Of a stretch of 64,000 bases of DNA, positions 51,964 through 62,908 are shown piece by piece. The position numbers and the translations under genes are program-made. The stretch is from Peptococcaceae bacterium (GTDB taxonomy: Bacteria > Bacillota > Desulfotomaculia > Desulfotomaculales > JACDOK01): the NCBI GenBank assembly GCA_017656185.1, contig JACDOK010000006.1, positions 17,106-81,105 on the forward strand. Reading direction: 5' to 3'. The notes beneath the pieces were generated by a model. That model was given only the letters and a program-made list of their open reading frames with translations. It was not told the origin of the DNA and did not search any database. Position 1 is the stretch's first letter, and the number at the start of each line of letters is the position of its first letter.

Positions 51964-53363
51964 TGAAAAGCATCTTCGGCAAATTAATGTGGTCTTATCT
52001 CGCCGTGATTGTAATCACGCTGGTGATCGCCATCTTGGCCACTTCACAGCTGTTCTCCCATTACTTTATTGCCGCCAAGCAAAAGGAACTGGTACGCCAG
52101 GGTAAAAATATCGCGGCCATATTAACCGAAACAGGCATGCCAACCCGAGGCGGTGCCATGTTCTTACGCCAGTTTGAACTCCTTGTTGACGCCCAGGTAC
52201 TGGTCGTAGACCGCGAAGGATTTGTCGTCGGTCACGGCCCCGGTATGCGCGGGCCTATGATAAACCGCCGGATGACCCCCGCCGACCTGGGGGACGTTCT
52301 GGAAGGCAAAGTGGTGACCCAACAGCGTTACTATCCCCAGTTCGACCGGACGATGCTCGCCGTGGCCGTCCCTATTCAAAGCGGCACCTACGTCACGGGA
52401 GCGGTATTACTGTTCACTCCCGTAGCGGACCTCTCGGCCACCATAGCGGCCGTACAGCGGCTGACACTGTATGGTGCTGGCATAGCCGTCATCCTGGCAA
52501 CCATCTTGGGATACTGGCTTTCCCGTTCCATCTCACGCCCTATCAGGGAAATGAGCAATGTTTCTCTTGCCGTGGCCCGGGGCCAGTTTGACCGGCGTGT
52601 ACAGGTACACAGCGAAGATGAATTAGGCCGGTTGGCACGCAACTTCAACCGCATGGCGGCCAATCTGGCCAAGCTGGAAAAAACACGCCGTGACTTCATA
52701 GCCAATGTTTCCCATGAACTGCGCACCCCCCTCACTTCCATCCAGGGCTTTCTGGAAGCACTGAAGGACGGTGTTTTTCCGGAAGGACCCTCACGGGAAC
52801 GCTACCTGGAGGCGGCACACCGGGATACGCTGCGATTGAAACGCCTTATCAACGATCTTCTCGACCTGGCATCTCTTCAAGCGGGTAAAACTGGCTGGGA
52901 ACTCCATGCCATTGAGCCGGCGGAACTGGTTCACCGTGTTTCCGCCCGCCTAAAACCCCAACTGGATCAACATCGCCTGAAGCTCCGACATAACATACCG
53001 GAAAACCTGCCGCCGGTCCTGGGCAACGAAGACCGCATCGAACAGGTATTAACCAATTTGATCAGCAATGCCATACGCTTCTCACCCGCGGAAGGTACCA
53101 TTACAATAGCGGCAGTATCAAAAAGTGATACCGTGGAGATCTCCGTTGCGGACGAAGGTCCCGGTATCCCGCCGGAAGAACAACCCCATATCTGGGAGCG
53201 TTTTCACCGGGTTGAAAAGTCCCGTGCCCGCGATCTCGGCGGCACGGGGTTGGGATTGGCCATTGTAAAGGAAATAGTGGAAGCTCACGGCGGCCGGGTG
53301 TGGGTGGAGAGCGAACCCGGTAAAGGTTCTATTTTCAGCTTCACAATTCCGGTGGTGCCATAG
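51960..53363 (+). CDS. Membrane sensor histidine kinase (OmpR-type partner)
   Basis: A 467-residue kinase. Two transmembrane helices ([18 protein letters not shown] near 17-34 and [18 protein letters not shown] near 165-190) flank an extracytoplasmic sensor; HAMP follows ([22 protein letters not shown]), then [20 protein letters not shown] (phospho-His), and HATPase motifs [24 protein letters not shown] and [18 protein letters not shown]. Typical of PhoR/WalK-type kinases. It is translationally coupled to the regulator gene before it. The sensor sequence gives no ligand. Confidence 0.95.
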   Translation: MMKSIFGKLMWSYLAVIVITLVIAILATSQLFSHYFIAAKQKELVRQGKNIAAILTETGMPTRGGAMFLRQFELLVDAQVLVVDREGFVVGHGPGMRGPMINRRMTPADLGDVLEGKVVTQQRYYPQFDRTMLAVAVPIQSGTYVTGAVLLFTPVADLSATIAAVQRLTLYGAGIAVILATILGYWLSRSISRPIREMSNVSLAVARGQFDRRVQVHSEDELGRLARNFNRMAANLAKLEKTRRDFIANVSHELRTPLTSIQGFLEALKDGVFPEGPSRERYLEAAHRDTLRLKRLINDLLDLASLQAGKTGWELHAIEPAELVHRVSARLKPQLDQHRLKLRHNIPENLPPVLGNEDRIEQVLTNLISNAIRFSPAEGTITIAAVSKSDTVEISVADEGPGIPPEEQPHIWERFHRVEKSRARDLGGTGLGLAIVKEIVEAHGGRVWVESEPGKGSIFSFTIPVVP

Positions 53364-53469
53364 GGCGGATCAAGATCCGTACCTACACTCTCCGAACGGG
53401 CAAGGTTATTGCAATTATTCCTTAATTGGTAAATAATTTAATCAACCACGAAACTAGGGGGAAGATAAA

Positions 53470-54177
53470 ATGTCGATCAACCCGGCTTTTGAACCGATGA
53501 TCATGGTTCTGGTAGGCCCTTCGGACGCGGGCAAGACAAGTATCGGTCTTGCAGCCGGTTTTCCCAAGCTTGTCAGTATCACGACTCGCCCGAAACGACC
53601 TGGAGAGCGGGAAGGCGTGGACTATTATTTTGTCACCCCCGAACAGGCCCAGAAAATGCATCAAGAAGGAGAACTGGTGGAGTTTTGCGAGTATGCGGGA
53701 CACATGTACGGTCTTACCTTTAAAGAGATAAAGAGTAAACTGCAGCAGCACCCGGTGGTATTCACCTCCATGGACGCCCGGGGTATTAGACAGCTGGTCC
53801 CCGTTCCGGAGTACGGGTCTATTGTCAGAATTGTCTTTGTATGCGCCGATAAGGAAACACTCCGGAGGCGTATGCAGAAAAGAGGGTTGTCTGAAGAGGA
53901 AATCCAACGCCGTCTTGACTATTTCCCACGGGATATTGTCAACCGTTACGCGGGATATGCCATCTATAACGCCGACGGCAAACTGGAGGAGTCCGCCCGG
54001 CTGTTAAGGGCCATCGCCGAGGATACATCCCGGGGACTGCAAAACAAACCGGGCTATTTCTATGCCGATGAAGACCGTCCCGAAAACTGTCCCCAAGGAC
54101 ATCACCTGCCTATGCGCGGTACCCGGGGACCTAATATCTGCCCCACCTGTGCCAAAATAAAACTCCTGGGCCAGTAG
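53470..54177 (+). CDS. Guanylate-kinase-like protein with C-terminal zinc-ribbon-like tail
   Basis: A 235-residue protein. VLVGPSDAGKTSIGL is a P-loop close to GxSGxGKS/T of guanylate kinase, and SITTRPKRPGEREGVDYYFVTPEQ and ELVEFCEYAGHMYGL match the GMP-binding region. The C-terminal ~45 residues carry NCPQGHHLPMRGTRGPNICPTCAK, a likely zinc-binding knuckle not found in Gmk. The tail suggests a signalling or nucleic-acid-linked kinase rather than the housekeeping enzyme; substrate not tested. ATG at 53470 follows GGGGGAAG. Confidence 0.78.
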   Translation: MSINPAFEPMIMVLVGPSDAGKTSIGLAAGFPKLVSITTRPKRPGEREGVDYYFVTPEQAQKMHQEGELVEFCEYAGHMYGLTFKEIKSKLQQHPVVFTSMDARGIRQLVPVPEYGSIVRIVFVCADKETLRRRMQKRGLSEEEIQRRLDYFPRDIVNRYAGYAIYNADGKLEESARLLRAIAEDTSRGLQNKPGYFYADEDRPENCPQGHHLPMRGTRGPNICPTCAKIKLLGQ

Positions 54178-54262
54178 CGATCCAGGGGAGTTCCTCCGTG
54201 GACTCCCGGCGCTCCTAGAGAAATACCCCAGAAGCTGCATTTTAGCATTTCTTATCGGTCAC

Positions 54263-54283
54263 GGGAGGGTTATAAACCCTCCC
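54263..54283. terminator. Hairpin between convergent genes
   Basis: GGGAGGGTT/AACCCTCCC with a 3-base loop, in the gap between the guanylate-kinase-like and UPF0316 genes. No proper T run. Confidence 0.5.
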
Positions 54284-54300
54284 CTACTTCCTATTATAAG

Positions 54301-54370
54301 TTACCAATTACTAATTACTAATTACCCCTCACCCCTACCCCTCACTGCTTCCTGCTTACTGCTTATTACT
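54301..54370. repeat. TTACTAATTAC and TTACTGC heptad repeats
   Basis: TTACCAATTACTAATTACTAATTAC then CACTGCTTCCTGCTTACTGCTTATTAC. On the minus strand the UPF0316 stop codon is followed at once by GTAAGCA heptads. Confidence 0.65.
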
Positions 54371-54908
54371 TCCCAATCCGCTTGCCGGGGAAAATACCGC
54401 CATGGATACTGCGGGCATCCGAGACGTGGTAGAAAACATCCGGGTCGTATTCATCCAGTAGGCGCAAGGCACGGTTTAGGTCTTTCCGTTTCAGCAGCAC
54501 ATACAAAATTGACCGCGGCCCGGAACGCCCCTGACCGGTAAGTTCCGTAACGCCAAACCTTTCTTTGCGCAGTAAGTTTTTTAAACTTTCACAGACCTCG
54601 TAATGGGGGAATATCTGCAGTGCCAAAAATCCTACCGCCAGTTTCTCTTCAATAAGGCTACCGACGTAGTTCCCCATGCCAAACCCCGCCGCATAGGCGA
54701 TAACCTTCCCGGGGTCATTTAGCCCGCCCTGTAAAACCTCATTTAAAACAATAATGAAAATGGTAACCTCCACGAAACCAACAATCGAGGCCCAGCCCTT
54801 CTTGCCCCGTGTCAAAAGCAGTACACGCATAACGTCAAGGGACATATCCGTTACCCGGGCCGCGAAAATCATCAGGTAGCTGAGCAGTAATACCAGCCAG
54901 GTTTCCAT
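54366..54908 (-). CDS. UPF0316/DUF2179-type membrane protein
   Basis: A 180-residue protein. Three transmembrane helices (LVLLLSYLMIFAARVTDMSLDVMRVLLLT; IVGFVEVTIFIIVLNEVL; VIAYAAGFGMGNYVGSLIEEKL) precede a cytoplasmic domain (EVCESLKNLLRKERFGVTELTGQGRSGPRSILYVLLKRKDLNRALRLLDEYDPDVFYHVSDARSIHGG) of the DUF2179 ligand-binding type. Function unknown. The start is the ATG at 54908, behind GGGGATG. It ends next to a heptad repeat. Confidence 0.85.
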   Translation of the reverse strand: METWLVLLLSYLMIFAARVTDMSLDVMRVLLLTRGKKGWASIVGFVEVTIFIIVLNEVLQGGLNDPGKVIAYAAGFGMGNYVGSLIEEKLAVGFLALQIFPHYEVCESLKNLLRKERFGVTELTGQGRSGPRSILYVLLKRKDLNRALRLLDEYDPDVFYHVSDARSIHGGIFPGKRIGK

Positions 54909-55116
54909 TGTTTCATCCCCTACAACCACATACTGTTTCTTAAGTTTAAGAACTAAATTATCATACCTGCGTCATCCCTGCTAGTCAAGGCGAGAATTCA
55001 AATCCGACACGATACTGCAAAATTCGCCATCGCTTCTCCGCAAACATGTCTAATGCTGGCACGTATGATTGGTACTACCAGGAAGCAAATTAAGGAACAA
55101 AGGAGGTTGCAGTGCA

Positions 55117-55381
55117 TGGAGAGATTTGGTTTAGAAGGAAAGATAGCCATTGTCACCGTATCACAGTTAACGCCATCGGACCCGGTTTCTTCCTGACCGA
55201 AATGACCGGCGAAATGAGCGACGACCCCGAGTTCCAAGAATTCGTGAAACGCCAGTGCCCGATGGAAAGGATGGGCAAAAAAGGCGAACTGGATGGAGCT
55301 CTCCTGCTTTTTGCTTCCGATATGTCCAGCTACATCACGGGCCAGGTACTGTACGTCGACGGCGGCTGGACTTCAGTTTAG
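55117..55381 (+). pseudogene. Remnant of a short-chain dehydrogenase gene (internal deletion)
   Basis: An intact ribosome binding site (AAGGAGG) and ATG at 55117 start MERFGLEGKIAIVT, the usual beginning of an SDR. It then runs, in another frame, into ITVNAIGPGFFLTEMTGEMSDDPEF...SSYITGQVLYVDGGWTSV, the standard SDR end. The region between, about 160-170 codons with the NAD motif and YxxxK active site, is missing, and the frames differ at the junction near 55158. The ORF 55112-55381 is therefore only the tail. It sits just upstream of nfnA. Confidence 0.85.
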
Positions 55382-55400
55382 GGTTAAGAGGCCTGATGAC

Positions 55401-57642
<2,242 letters not shown>

Positions 57643-57656
57643 GCGGGTATGATTTT

Positions 57657-58091
57657 TTAAAATCTCGCCCTGGAAAGCGAAACGGCCGCGGGGTTATGTG
57701 AACCGGAAAGTATTTCCCAGAGGTCTATCAACCCATAGCGTAAAAAGGTCGTTAAATCCCCGGAAACAACCATCACATCATCCGGGTCATGCTGCTCCAT
57801 TACCGCCTGCAGGGCCCAAACCCGTTCCATAAAGTAAAGCTGTACCTTCGGCGCGGCCTGTGCCACGAGTTTCCTCCGCTCGGCATGTCGGGAACAGGAA
57901 CATATCTGCTCTATCAGTTTTTCGACTTCATCCCTGCAGGCGCGCCTTTCTTCATCAATTTCATCAACACGGGAACACTTAGTATTAAAATAATCTCTCG
58001 CCCGCACCTCCAGGTCTTCCGGTATCATTGCCAACAGGTGGACGGTGAGACGCTCGTTTAGTTCACCAACCGACAATTTTACCTGTGCCAA
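57657..58091 (-). CDS. Cytoplasmic protein of unknown function
   Basis: About 144 residues if started at the TTG at 58091, which has GGGGGGAC in front. The listed ORF start lies inside the VanX-like gene and has no ribosome binding site. The sequence is helical and charged, with CSRVDEIDEERRACRDEVEKLIEQICSCSRHAERRKLVAQAAPKVQLYF and a leucine-rich end. The four cysteines (two in ICSC) could bind metal. I do not recognise the family. Confidence 0.5.
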   Translation of the reverse strand: MAQVKLSVGELNERLTVHLLAMIPEDLEVRARDYFNTKCSRVDEIDEERRACRDEVEKLIEQICSCSRHAERRKLVAQAAPKVQLYFMERVWALQAVMEQHDPDDVMVVSGDLTTFLRYGLIDLWEILSGSHNPAAVSLSRARF

Positions 58092-58185
58092 AACGATGTC
58101 CCCCCATGAAATGCCGTTTTTTGTGACTTCGCGTTGTCCAAACAAATTCCTGCTTCCATTCCCATTTTTACCATGCTTGCGACTC

Positions 58186-59622
58186 TTACAGCGGGATGTC
58201 CCGCAAAGGATACAGCTCCCAGTTGGGATCGTCAAAATGCCACCATTCCTTCCCTATAGGGATAAACCCTACCGACGACATTGCCTCGTTCAAAAGTTCC
58301 CGGTGCCGGCGCGCCGCAGCCGAAATCGCGTCATAGCTGTAGTGTGCCTTCTCGCTCAGATCGTCAAAGTCTGAGCCCATATCAACATCCTTCCCTTCCA
58401 GCGTAACAAGAGTGCAATCTACGGCGGCGCCCCGGCTGTGCTTGGATCCCGTGCGGGGGTCAGCCAAATAGTCTTTGTCAGGTGCCAGGTCCCACAGGCG
58501 GCGGTGGGCCGACATGGGACGATAACCGTCAAACACCTTGAGACGATAGCCCCGCCGGCGTAACAGCCTGTTGGCCTTAGCCAGCCGTTCGGCTACGTCC
58601 CGCACCAGGTAACATTTGGCCTGGTGATAGATTTTTTGACCGGTGAAATTATTGGTCGTGGCATACCTGATGTCCAACATAATGGTGGGGTCAATGTCAG
58701 TTACGTCCACCAGCATCGGTTCTATGAAATCACGATAATCCTTAAACTCTCCCACGGTATAAACTAAAATCACGGCCCGTTCTAGCTTGGAATCGGGAAA
58801 GGCCACCGTAGTATCCTTTACTTTCGCGGCAGCGGCGGTAGTAATTAATTCACCGGGCGTAAAATACGAAGCCATGGGAGGAGGGCCTTCGGTGACCAGC
58901 AACTGTGTCAGGGTGGCGTGCCCGGTTTCCAGAAGGCGTCCCACATCCCGGCCGAAAAGCTGTGCCGCCCGCGCTCCCCTAACCGGGGCACTGATACCAA
59001 AAAAGATACCCCCGACCCGTCCGCCCCGGTATTCGGGAGGAGAACTGCGGCCGACAACACCCTGGTAACTACCGGCATTAACACCGCTGAACACCCCTAT
59101 GCCCAGCACCGCAAAGTTACCGGGACAGCGTTCCCTCAGGAAGTCGTACACGGCAGACAGTTTTACCGGGCTGCCTTCGGGAAGGTGAAAAACGGCTGCC
59201 GGTTGACTGCCTTTCGGAATACCTACTAAAAACAGCGTATTTAGTATACCAACCGACGTTTCCATCCTGCCTGCCGCCTCTTCACTGCGCGGGGCTACGT
59301 ACGCCTTACCGCCGAAGATAAAGACCGGACCGGCCTCTTTGGGACCGTGCAGGCTGCCCACACCGCCCGCCACCAGAATATCCTGCACCCCGATCTGCTG
59401 CAGGCCTGTCGATTGTGAGTATTCCTTGGCATCAGTAATGCTGCCGATTAGCCACGCGTGAGTTTCTTCACCGAAAACCGCCACTTCCACTGGAGTACGG
59501 GTTCTATGGTCTACACCGTTTTTAATAAAAAAAAGCATGAAAAGCAGCACGGCAGGCAATACATAAACCAACCAGCGAAAATGTCGGAACTTTTCAATCC
59601 ATACCGCCGCATCCATAAACAT
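58186..59622 (-). CDS. VanX-like D-Ala-D-Ala dipeptidase domain fused to a membrane-anchored extracellular domain
   Basis: A 478-residue protein. An N-terminal helix (WLVYVLPAVLLFMLFFI) anchors ~270 residues of unrecognised extracytoplasmic sequence. The last ~185 residues form a VanX/D-Ala-D-Ala dipeptidase zinc domain: MLDIRYATTNNFTGQKIY, RGYRLKVFDGYRPMSAHRRLW, GSKHSRGAAVDCTLV (Zn-binding SxHxxGxAxD) and GKEWWHFDD. It cuts D-Ala-D-Ala from precursors or recycled material. Such free enzymes are soluble, so the fused domain is unusual and may confine it to the cell wall. ATG at 59622 or 59616. Confidence 0.85.
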   Translation of the reverse strand: MFMDAAVWIEKFRHFRWLVYVLPAVLLFMLFFIKNGVDHRTRTPVEVAVFGEETHAWLIGSITDAKEYSQSTGLQQIGVQDILVAGGVGSLHGPKEAGPVFIFGGKAYVAPRSEEAAGRMETSVGILNTLFLVGIPKGSQPAAVFHLPEGSPVKLSAVYDFLRERCPGNFAVLGIGVFSGVNAGSYQGVVGRSSPPEYRGGRVGGIFFGISAPVRGARAAQLFGRDVGRLLETGHATLTQLLVTEGPPPMASYFTPGELITTAAAAKVKDTTVAFPDSKLERAVILVYTVGEFKDYRDFIEPMLVDVTDIDPTIMLDIRYATTNNFTGQKIYHQAKCYLVRDVAERLAKANRLLRRRGYRLKVFDGYRPMSAHRRLWDLAPDKDYLADPRTGSKHSRGAAVDCTLVTLEGKDVDMGSDFDDLSEKAHYSYDAISAAARRHRELLNEAMSSVGFIPIGKEWWHFDDPNWELYPLRDIPL

Positions 59623-59723
59623 CCCTCATCAGCTGCAGCCAACCGGTGAACACGGCTTTCACGCTTCTTTATACAGTTATTGGGCAGCGGGGAGGGATAT
59701 GCCAATTCGTTCGCCTGTGCTCA

Positions 59724-59870
59724 CTGTGATACGCCCAGCACTCAGGGGTAATTACTGATAGATAGCAGCATCAAAGTAACGTTGAAAAACCATAAAGATC
59801 ACGGAAAACTTCTATTGTTCACTGAGTGCTGGGCTGTGATACGCTCACCTGCAGTACTCGCTGTGATACA
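59724..59870. repeat. Composite of TGTGATACG motifs around a 102-bp inverted-repeat element
   Basis: CTGTGATACG (59724) runs into GCCCAGCACTCAG (59733). The element ends with CTGAGTGCTGGGC (59822-59834), which runs straight into another CTGTGATACG and then CTGTGATACA (59861). The 370-bp gap around it (59623-59995) has no gene. Confidence 0.75.
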
Positions 59871-59995
59871 GCGCTGTTGCGCCTGACATTATTTTTGGGT
59901 ATTTCTTTGAACTTTCTAGGCGGACCTCTTATTTTTCTGTGATATAAAAACCTAAACATATATGTGATCGTCTATTAGAAAAAAACAGAAGGGCG

Positions 59996-62077
59996 ATGGT
60001 GATGATGAAAAGGCTCTCACCCTTGGTTATTATCATTGTTTTGATCCTGTTCCTGGCCCAGCACTCAGTGAGGCTTGCATCTTGGCCTTATCTGAGTGCT
60101 GGGTCGCTGATGGCATTGGGAACAACCACCGGGGTGGATAAAACAATAAACACAGGTTTTGATCAGGACGTTCCGGACGATCTCCCCACCGTGGGTTCTT
60201 ATGAGAACCTTAAAGCCCTGCTGGAAGAAATAAATGCTACCAGGAGCAAGATATTCCACGGGAGTTTAGTAAGGGCGGGGATTGCATTAGAAGTACAAGG
60301 AGCCGCCTCTGTTAAAGCCGCACCGCAAACAAATAAAGATTATTCCACTACCAACACCCAGGTCCAGGGTGTCGATGAAGCAGATATTGCCAAAACTGAC
60401 GGTAAGTATATCTACCAGGTGAACAACCGGCGCGTAATAGTGATTAAGGCTTACCCGCCGGAGGACATGAAGATTGTCAGCGTCTTGAAATTTGAAGAGG
60501 AAAAATTTGTCCCCCGGGAACTCTACGTCGACGACAAGTACCTGGTGGTACTCGGGTCCACTTATCACAGTATTGTTCCGATTGAGCCCAAAGGCCCTGT
60601 ACCTGAGATATGGCCTCCCCCTCCCGTACGTAATACCGTAGAAGCCGTCATTTATGATATCAGCAGCAAGACAAATATTAAGAAGCTGCGGGAAGTAGAA
60701 CTGGAAGGCGATTACGTTTCGTCACGGGAAATTGGCTCGTCTCTTTATCTGATCGCTAATAAATATCTGGATTACTACCGCATTATGAAAGGGGAAACGG
60801 AAGGCCTTACCCCTTCCTACCGTGACTCGGCTTTTAAGGACGAGTTTGTCAGCGTTGATTATCCGGACATCCGCTATTTCCCGGGCTTCATAGAGCCCAA
60901 TTACCTGATCGTTGCCGCCTTGGACTTAGACCGCCCGGATGACCGCATGGATGTCTCCACTTACCTCGGAGCCGGTGAGAATGTTTACGCTTCACAAGAA
61001 AATTTGTATATTGCCGTGACCCGGTATCAAGTACCGGAAAAGGAACCGGACAGAGATGCCGCTGCAGCCCCCAAGCGGGTTATCGTACTGTCTCCGGTTC
61101 AATCAGATACGGCCATATACAAATTTGCCCTGCAGCGGGGACGGGTCCTCTACCGGGACAGCGGTAAAGTACCGGGTAGAGTCTTGAACCAGTTTTCCAT
61201 GGATGAATATAAAGGCTACTTCCGTATTGCCACTACCAGAGGTGAAATATGGCGCGACGACCAATACACTTCCCGAAACAATATTTACGTTCTCGACAAG
61301 ACCCTCAAAGCAGTGGGTAAGGTAGAAGACATCGCTCCCGGCGAGAAAATCTATGCCGCCAGGTTTATAGGAGACCGGGGGTATTTGGTGACCTTTAAAA
61401 AGGTAGACCCGTTCTTTGTCATAGACCTAAAGAACCCCCGCAATCCCAAAATCCTGGGAGCTTTAAAAATACCGGGGTACAGCGACTACCTCCACCCTTA
61501 TGATGAAAACCATATCATCGGTTTCGGCAAAGATACGATAGAGATAGCACAAAAGGACCGGTGGGGTAATGAAACAGGAAGCATGGCTTTTTACCAGGGC
61601 ATGAAGATCGCTATTTTCGATGTCAGCGATGTCCGGAACCCGGTGGAGGAATTCAAGGAAGTAATCGGCGACAGGGGCACCGGCTCGGAACTTCTGCGCA
61701 ACCACAAAGCCCTACTGTTTAACAAAGAGAAAAACCTGCTGGCATTTCCCGTTACCGTTATGGAAATCAAACACAAAAAGCCAGCGGGAATCACAAACAT
61801 GCCTCAATACGGAGAATTTACCTTCCAGGGAGCCTATGTTTATCACGTCGACCTCGACAGCGGTTTTACCCTGAAAGGGAAAATTACGCACCTCACAAGT
61901 GAAGACTACTTGAAATCCGGCCGCGGCTGGTACAACAGCGGCAGAAACGTGGAAAGAATTATCTATATAGGGGATACGCTTTATACCTTATCCAAAGAAA
62001 TGGTCAAGGCGCACGACTTGACCAGTCTGAGAGAGATAAATTCTCTTCGCATTGGAGATCCGGTAGTGATCCGGTAG
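59996..62077 (+). CDS. Secreted protein with C-terminal beta-propeller domain
   Basis: A 693-residue exported protein: hydrophobic signal (LSPLVIIIVLILFLA), a linker, then the conserved block TNTQVQGVDEADIAKTDGKYIYQVNNRRVIVIKAYP typical of the Beta_propel family (distantly WD40-like). Repeated blades with YDISSKTNIKKLREVELEGDY, FRIATTRGEIW and IGFGKDTIEIAQ follow. Function is unknown; members are found in archaea and clostridia. A 47-bp dispersed repeat (60057-60103) makes up codons of the signal/linker region (QHSVRLASWPYLSAGS). The true start may be one of the ATGs at 59996, 60002 or 60005. Confidence 0.88.
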   Translation: MVMMKRLSPLVIIIVLILFLAQHSVRLASWPYLSAGSLMALGTTTGVDKTINTGFDQDVPDDLPTVGSYENLKALLEEINATRSKIFHGSLVRAGIALEVQGAASVKAAPQTNKDYSTTNTQVQGVDEADIAKTDGKYIYQVNNRRVIVIKAYPPEDMKIVSVLKFEEEKFVPRELYVDDKYLVVLGSTYHSIVPIEPKGPVPEIWPPPPVRNTVEAVIYDISSKTNIKKLREVELEGDYVSSREIGSSLYLIANKYLDYYRIMKGETEGLTPSYRDSAFKDEFVSVDYPDIRYFPGFIEPNYLIVAALDLDRPDDRMDVSTYLGAGENVYASQENLYIAVTRYQVPEKEPDRDAAAAPKRVIVLSPVQSDTAIYKFALQRGRVLYRDSGKVPGRVLNQFSMDEYKGYFRIATTRGEIWRDDQYTSRNNIYVLDKTLKAVGKVEDIAPGEKIYAARFIGDRGYLVTFKKVDPFFVIDLKNPRNPKILGALKIPGYSDYLHPYDENHIIGFGKDTIEIAQKDRWGNETGSMAFYQGMKIAIFDVSDVRNPVEEFKEVIGDRGTGSELLRNHKALLFNKEKNLLAFPVTVMEIKHKKPAGITNMPQYGEFTFQGAYVYHVDLDSGFTLKGKITHLTSEDYLKSGRGWYNSGRNVERIIYIGDTLYTLSKEMVKAHDLTSLREINSLRIGDPVVIR
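60057..60103. repeat. 47-bp inverted-repeat element inside a coding sequence
   Basis: CCCAGCACTCAG...CTGAGTGCTGGG with a 23-bp inner part resembling that at 63555 (GGCTT-N2-ATCTYGGSCTTAT). It lies in the secreted propeller gene and keeps the frame open. Confidence 0.8.
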
Positions 62078-62100
62078 AGACACAATGATGATACGCCAAT

Positions 62101-62126
62101 TTAATCCTGTTAATCCTGTCTAAACC
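62101..62126. repeat. TTAATCCTGTTAATCCTGTCTAAA repeat
   Basis: A reverse copy of the GGATTAACAGGAT repeat of the 51-kb array, in the 50-bp gap between convergent genes. Confidence 0.65.
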
Positions 62127-62834
62127 TTATATCCCGAAAAAGCTCGCCACCGTCCAAAAAGCTACCGCTCCCCAGAGCGTGGGCCGGTAACGGTAAAGGC
62201 CAAGAATAATGAGGAGGTAAACGGCCGCCAGGACAATCACAAGAACGGGATCGGGCTGGCCCACGGCCCGCGCCAAACCCCACAGGCCAAAAGGGACAAA
62301 GAAAAGGGCCGCCTTGCGCCCGGAAAGCTCCTGCGCGGTTATCCCGAGAAAGAGTATAAACAACACTTCCAAGGCGCCGTATACCAGCAGGAATAATACG
62401 AACAGAAAAACGCTGCTCCATCCCGGTGCGGAAATAAAGTGACTTACCGCGGTCCCCTGCAGTGGGCTTCCCCCTGTAAAATAATCGGCTGCCACAAAAA
62501 ATCCCGCCACGATCAAACCGAGAACTGCGTCAGCAAGTGCCGGGAGACCCGGCCCTGCTTTCTCCCAAAACCAGCGGGGCCGCACCCACAGCACCACCAG
62601 CAGCGGCACAAGACCGGTGGCCAAAAACTTGCTTAACAGCCCGGCGTAAGCTGCCCCCACCAGGTTTTCCAATACGGGGAACAGCGCCAGCCCGCCCACC
62701 AGGGCCGTTACGGCGGCGGCCAGCTGCCAGCGCCGGTTAAAAACCGGGTGGTCATTCTCCTGGTTTTCATAAAACCGGTCTATCTTTTCCTGTGCCCGGG
62801 CCGGGTCGCACGCACGTTTCCCTCTAAAAAACAT
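62127..62834 (-). CDS. Polytopic membrane protein of unknown function
   Basis: A 235-residue protein with about six hydrophobic helices (LAAAVTALVGGLALFPVL; GLVPLLVVLWV; AVLGLIVAGFFVAADYF; SVFLFVLFLLVYGALEVLFILFLGI; VLVIVLAAVYLLIILGLY; VAFWTVASFFG) after a charged N-terminus (RACDPARAQEKIDRFYENQ). The ATG at 62834 follows GGGGAGAG and is preferred to the ORF-track start. I do not recognise the family. It lies downstream of the amidase gene and may share its transcript. Confidence 0.65.
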   Translation of the reverse strand: MFFRGKRACDPARAQEKIDRFYENQENDHPVFNRRWQLAAAVTALVGGLALFPVLENLVGAAYAGLLSKFLATGLVPLLVVLWVRPRWFWEKAGPGLPALADAVLGLIVAGFFVAADYFTGGSPLQGTAVSHFISAPGWSSVFLFVLFLLVYGALEVLFILFLGITAQELSGRKAALFFVPFGLWGLARAVGQPDPVLVIVLAAVYLLIILGLYRYRPTLWGAVAFWTVASFFGI

Positions 62835-62908
62835 ACCCGCTCTCCCCTCTTGAAGACACTTATTACAGTATTCCGCACCCCGCACTCAACCCCTGCTTTT
62901 ACCCGCCT

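Noticed and set aside
55055-55080. Possible sigma-54 promoter TGGCACGTATGATTGG before the SDR remnant
   Set aside because: The -12 element reads TTGG and is one base too far from the -24 element.
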